Positions 61,251 to 64,000 of a stretch of 64,000 nucleotides of DNA are shown here, one piece after another. Source of the stretch: Schaalia sp. HMT-172 (GTDB lineage Bacteria; Actinomycetota; Actinomycetes; Actinomycetales; Actinomycetaceae); assembly GCF_030644365.1 (NCBI RefSeq), contig NZ_CP130058.1:2046001-2110000 (forward strand), written 5' to 3'. The notes beneath the pieces were generated by a model. That model did not search any database. It was not told where the DNA came from and saw nothing but the letters and a program-made list of their open reading frames with translations. Both the position numbers and the translations under genes were made by a program. Position 1 is the stretch's first letter. Each line of letters starts with the position of its first letter.

Positions 61251-61928
61251 TCACTCCCCGCGCACGAACAGATGAGCGGCCAACGCCATCGGAAGCGTCA
61301 GGTAACCGCTGACCTCGCCGGAGCCATCCAACGCGGCCACGCGCACGACGTCCCCGTGAGCAGACAGGGCCACGCGTTCCCCCGGGCGCAGCCCCAGCTC
61401 GTCGAAGGACGCCAGCAACTCAGCGTCGGCCTGGATCGGCTCGCCGATACGCCCCAGGGTCAAAACGCCGGACTCGAGCGAGCGCACCGCCAGCTCGGCG
61501 GAGTGCAGGCGCTCCGCCCCGTCCACGCCGGGCAACGGATTGCCGTAGGGATCCACGGTCGGATCGGAGAGCAAGTCCACCAGCCGCGCCTCGACGGCGT
61601 CGCTCATCACGTGCTCCCAGCGGCAGGCCTCGTCGTGAACCTGCGCCCACTCCATGCCAATGACGTCCAGGAGGAGACGCTCGGCGAGTCGATGCTTGCG
61701 CAGCACCTCCGTCGCGCGGGCGCGCCCCGCCTCCGTCAGCTCCAGGCGCCGGTCCCCCATCACGTGCAGCAGGCCGTCTCGCTCCATGCGCGCCACCGTC
61801 TGCGAGACGGTCGGACCCGAATGGCCCAGGCGATCCACGATCCGGGCGCGCAGGGGCGTCACCCCGTCTTCCTCGAGCTCAAGAATGGTCTTGAGATACA
61901 TCTCGGTGGTGTCAATCAGGTCTGCCAC
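61251..61928 (-). CDS. ideR: DtxR/IdeR-family metal-dependent repressor
   Basis: 225 residues from GTG 61928 (AAGGAGG 6 nt upstream; longer frames rejected). Winged helix (ARIVDRLGHSGPTVSQTVAR), the metal-binding and dimerisation domain (MEWAQVHDEACRWEHVMSDA) and a C-terminal SH3-like domain. It represses iron (or manganese) uptake genes when metal-loaded. Length fits IdeR better than the shorter MntR; which metal is not certain. Confidence 0.88.
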   Translation of the reverse strand: MADLIDTTEMYLKTILELEEDGVTPLRARIVDRLGHSGPTVSQTVARMERDGLLHVMGDRRLELTEAGRARATEVLRKHRLAERLLLDVIGMEWAQVHDEACRWEHVMSDAVEARLVDLLSDPTVDPYGNPLPGVDGAERLHSAELAVRSLESGVLTLGRIGEPIQADAELLASFDELGLRPGERVALSAHGDVVRVAALDGSGEVSGYLTLPMALAAHLFVRGE

Positions 61929-62101
61929 GTCGTCCTCCTTCAAGGGGCACCTACGAACACCAGGATAGGGTGACCTTTGTTGTCTGGAAGGAAACGACAC
62001 AATGACGCGAAAAAATGCGCGTCGTAACGTGTCGTTCTTCACGACAATTCGATTAATGGGCGTGATGGAAATGCCGGCGAGCGCGGGGTTAGGCTGTTGT
62101 C

Positions 62102-63229
62102 ATGGTGGATTTCCCCGACATTGACCCGGCTCTCCTACCGGCCGACGGACGCTTCGGCTGCGGCCCCTCCAAGGTGCGCACCGACCAGCTCGAAGCCCTT
62201 TTTGCGCCCCTCCTCATGGGCACCTCCCACCGCGCGGCCCCCGTGCGCCGCGTCGTCGCCGACCTGAAAGAGGGCCTGCGCGCCCTCCTGAACGTGCCCG
62301 ACGGCTACGAGGTCGTGCTCGGCAACGGCGGCGCCTCCGCCTTCTGGGACGCCGCCTGCGCCTGCCTCATCTCCTCGCGCGCCGCCTTCGGCTCCTGGGG
62401 CGCCTTCGGCGCGAAGTTCGCCGCCTCGGCGAAGCGTGCACCCCACCTCGCCTCCCCCCTCATCGACGAGGCACCGGCCGGCTGTCTGGCCACGCTCGCC
62501 CCTCGCGACCCTGAGCAGGGCGTCGACGCCTACGCATACCCCCACAACGAGACCTCAACCGGCGTGGCCTCCCCCGTCTACCGCGTCGACGCCCCGGGAG
62601 CGCTCACCCTCGTCGACGGCACCTCCATCGCAGGCGCCGCGCCGATCGACCTCACCCAGGTCGACGCCTACTACTTCTCCCTGCAAAAAGCCCTCGGATC
62701 GGACGGCGGCCTCTGGGTCGCTATTCTCTCCCCCGCCGCCATCGAGCGGGCCCGCCGCATCGAGGCCTCCCCCTGCGGGCGCTGGATCCCCCCATTCCTG
62801 TCCCTGTCCGCCGCCATCGACAACTCGCGCAAGGACCAAACCCTCAACACGCCCGCGGTCGCGACGATCATTATGGCGCAGCGCCAGGTCGCGTGGCTCA
62901 ACGAGCGCGGCGGCATGGAGGCCGTGAGCGCCCACTGCGCCCAGGCCTCGTCCCTCATCTACGACTGGGCGAACGCCCACCCCGCGCTCTACCCCTTCGT
63001 CGCCGAGGAGGCGTGGCGATCCCCCGTGACGGCCACGATCGAAATCAACGCCGACATCAAGGCCACCGACCTGGCGGCGCACCTGCGCGCCCACGAGATC
63101 GTCGACATCGGCGCCTACCGGGGCGTGGGGGCCAACCAGCTGCGCATCGGCACGTGGCCCAGCGTCGAGATCGGCGACGTCGAGGCCCTCCTGGAGTGCA
63201 TCGACTACTGCCTGGAGCGCGTGCTCTAA
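62102..63229 (+). CDS. serC: Phosphoserine aminotransferase
   Basis: 375 residues of the actinobacterial SerC type (GRFGCGPSKVRTDQLEAL; GTSHRAAPVR). Transfers the amino group from glutamate to 3-phosphohydroxypyruvate in serine synthesis. PLP Lys about 196 in YFSLQKALGSDGG. Divergent from the DtxR gene. Confidence 0.95.
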   Translation: MVDFPDIDPALLPADGRFGCGPSKVRTDQLEALFAPLLMGTSHRAAPVRRVVADLKEGLRALLNVPDGYEVVLGNGGASAFWDAACACLISSRAAFGSWGAFGAKFAASAKRAPHLASPLIDEAPAGCLATLAPRDPEQGVDAYAYPHNETSTGVASPVYRVDAPGALTLVDGTSIAGAAPIDLTQVDAYYFSLQKALGSDGGLWVAILSPAAIERARRIEASPCGRWIPPFLSLSAAIDNSRKDQTLNTPAVATIIMAQRQVAWLNERGGMEAVSAHCAQASSLIYDWANAHPALYPFVAEEAWRSPVTATIEINADIKATDLAAHLRAHEIVDIGAYRGVGANQLRIGTWPSVEIGDVEALLECIDYCLERVL

Positions 63230-63252
63230 CTCCCGGTCCCCCGGGGCGCGCC

Positions 63253-64000
63253 TCAGTCCTCGTCCAGCGAGCGGCGCGGCGCGTCCACGGAGGAGTCAGC
63301 CTCCACGCCCACCCACGGGAAGGTCGGGCGGGCAACAACGCGCCCCTTCCAGTGGATCATCGCCCAGACCCCGCAGATGAGCGCGATGCCCAGAGACGCG
63401 ATGCCGCCCACCAGGATCGACCATCGCGCCCCGAACATCGTCCCCACCCACCCGATGAACGGCGAGCCGATCGGCGTCGCACCCAAGAACACGAGGGAGT
63501 AGAGCGCCATGACGCGCCCGCGCTTGTCGGGATCGGTGCGGGTCTGAACCAGGGCGTTCGCGCTCGTGTTCATCGTCAGCATGCCATAGCCCGTGGGGAT
63601 CGACAGGAGCGCAAACCACCAGTAGGAGGGGGCCAGGCCCAAGAGGATCTCGGCGGTCCCATAAAACGCCGCGCCCAGGAGAATCGTGCGCAGGCGCGGA
63701 ACGCGGCGCGCGGCTCCCGTCGACCCGAGAATCGACCCGAACGCCATGAAGGTCGACAAAATACCGAACGACCCGGCCGCCTTACCGAACACGGTCGTGG
63801 CCATCAGCGCGCTCGTCATCTGGAAATTCATGCCCAGGGCGCTGACGACAAAGATCAGGGCGAGGATGATGCGAATATCCGTGCGGCCATGCACGTACGC
63901 AACAGATTCGCGCAGCTGCCCGCGAGCGCGCGGGATGAGGGTGCGCGGGTAGAGGCGGTCGGCGCGCATGAGGGCCAGGGCGATGACGGGGGCGGCAAAC
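63253..64000 (-). CDS. MFS transporter (C-terminal part)
   Basis: The frame is open to the right edge and continues beyond it; about 249 residues are visible. Six or so membrane segments and an RVPRLRTILLG loop fit the MFS_3/enterobactin-exporter-like group, whose substrates vary. It lies 23 bp after serC on the opposite strand, tail to tail. Confidence 0.85.
   Translation of the reverse strand, partial: FAAPVIALALMRADRLYPRTLIPRARGQLRESVAYVHGRTDIRIILALIFVVSALGMNFQMTSALMATTVFGKAAGSFGILSTFMAFGSILGSTGAARRVPRLRTILLGAAFYGTAEILLGLAPSYWWFALLSIPTGYGMLTMNTSANALVQTRTDPDKRGRVMALYSLVFLGATPIGSPFIGWVGTMFGARWSILVGGIASLGIALICGVWAMIHWKGRVVARPTFPWVGVEADSSVDAPRRSLDED

Overview
The window is high-GC DNA, and the operon layout is actinobacterial: an S10-spc-alpha ribosomal cluster with secY-adk-map, rpsL-rpsG-fusA-tuf, rpoB-rpoC, and the block fthC / galU-moeA-rimJ-membrane protein known from mycobacteria. 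Together with a LAXTG-type surface protein, a polyphosphate-glucokinase-like gene and frequent GTG/TTG starts, this suggests a member of the Actinomycetaceae (Schaalia/Actinomyces type). The genus is an inference; no rRNA is present to settle it.

Layout. 1-17,056 (all minus strand): start of a polyphosphate-glucokinase-like gene, then rplQ-rpoA-rpsK-rpsM-rpmJ-infA, map-adk-secY, and the spc and S10 operons. rpsD, usually between rpsK and rpoA in actinobacteria, is missing. 17,057-22,300: S10 leader, tuf, fusA, rpsG, rpsL. 22,572-27,392: a membrane-anchored GH3 glycosidase with reversed domain order and a sortase-anchored surface protein. 27,625-35,093: rpoC, rpoB and its promoter. 35,250-39,397: a mobile patch. 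It holds an IS256-family element with a 9-bp target duplication, and a 2.6-kb remnant bounded by a 35-bp duplication of a tRNA-Met 3' end. An ISL3-family element with an 8-bp target duplication interrupts an unknown gene inside the remnant. 39,540-46,326: poxB, a cytochrome b/molybdopterin fusion protein, a fructosamine-kinase-like gene and a DUF262-RAMA protein that may serve DNA defence. 46,327-47,829: a gene-free nest of structured repeats. 47,830-53,497: tRNA-Ala, a membrane protein, rimJ, moeA, galU, fthC and mscL. 53,551-54,051: a second repeat block. 54,052-58,862: a small gene coupled to a 1423-residue helicase/nuclease-like protein that has lost its catalytic motifs, a truncated transporter and tRNA-Arg. 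58,964-64,000: universal stress protein, an NlpC/P60 hydrolase behind a c-di-AMP (ydaO) riboswitch, a DtxR/IdeR regulator, serC and a partial MFS transporter.

The most unusual content is non-coding. Three intergenic regions (3.9-4.4 kb, 46.4-47.7 kb, 53.6-54.0 kb) each carry one copy of an exactly 105-bp palindrome-ended element. Its arms have changed in a compensatory way in the third copy. Each region also carries one array of sites spaced 19 bp apart that flips orientation across a 21-bp centre. The sequence of these sites drifts between copies but the geometry does not. The middle region adds a 20-bp site array, three 75-76-bp hairpins and tandem repeats. I do not recognise this composite as a described element.

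Most of the window is core translation and transcription machinery. Apart from the repeats, the accessory novelty lies in the tRNA-Met island remnant, the DUF262-RAMA gene, the cytochrome-molybdoenzyme fusion, and the pseudo-helicase with its coupled small gene.
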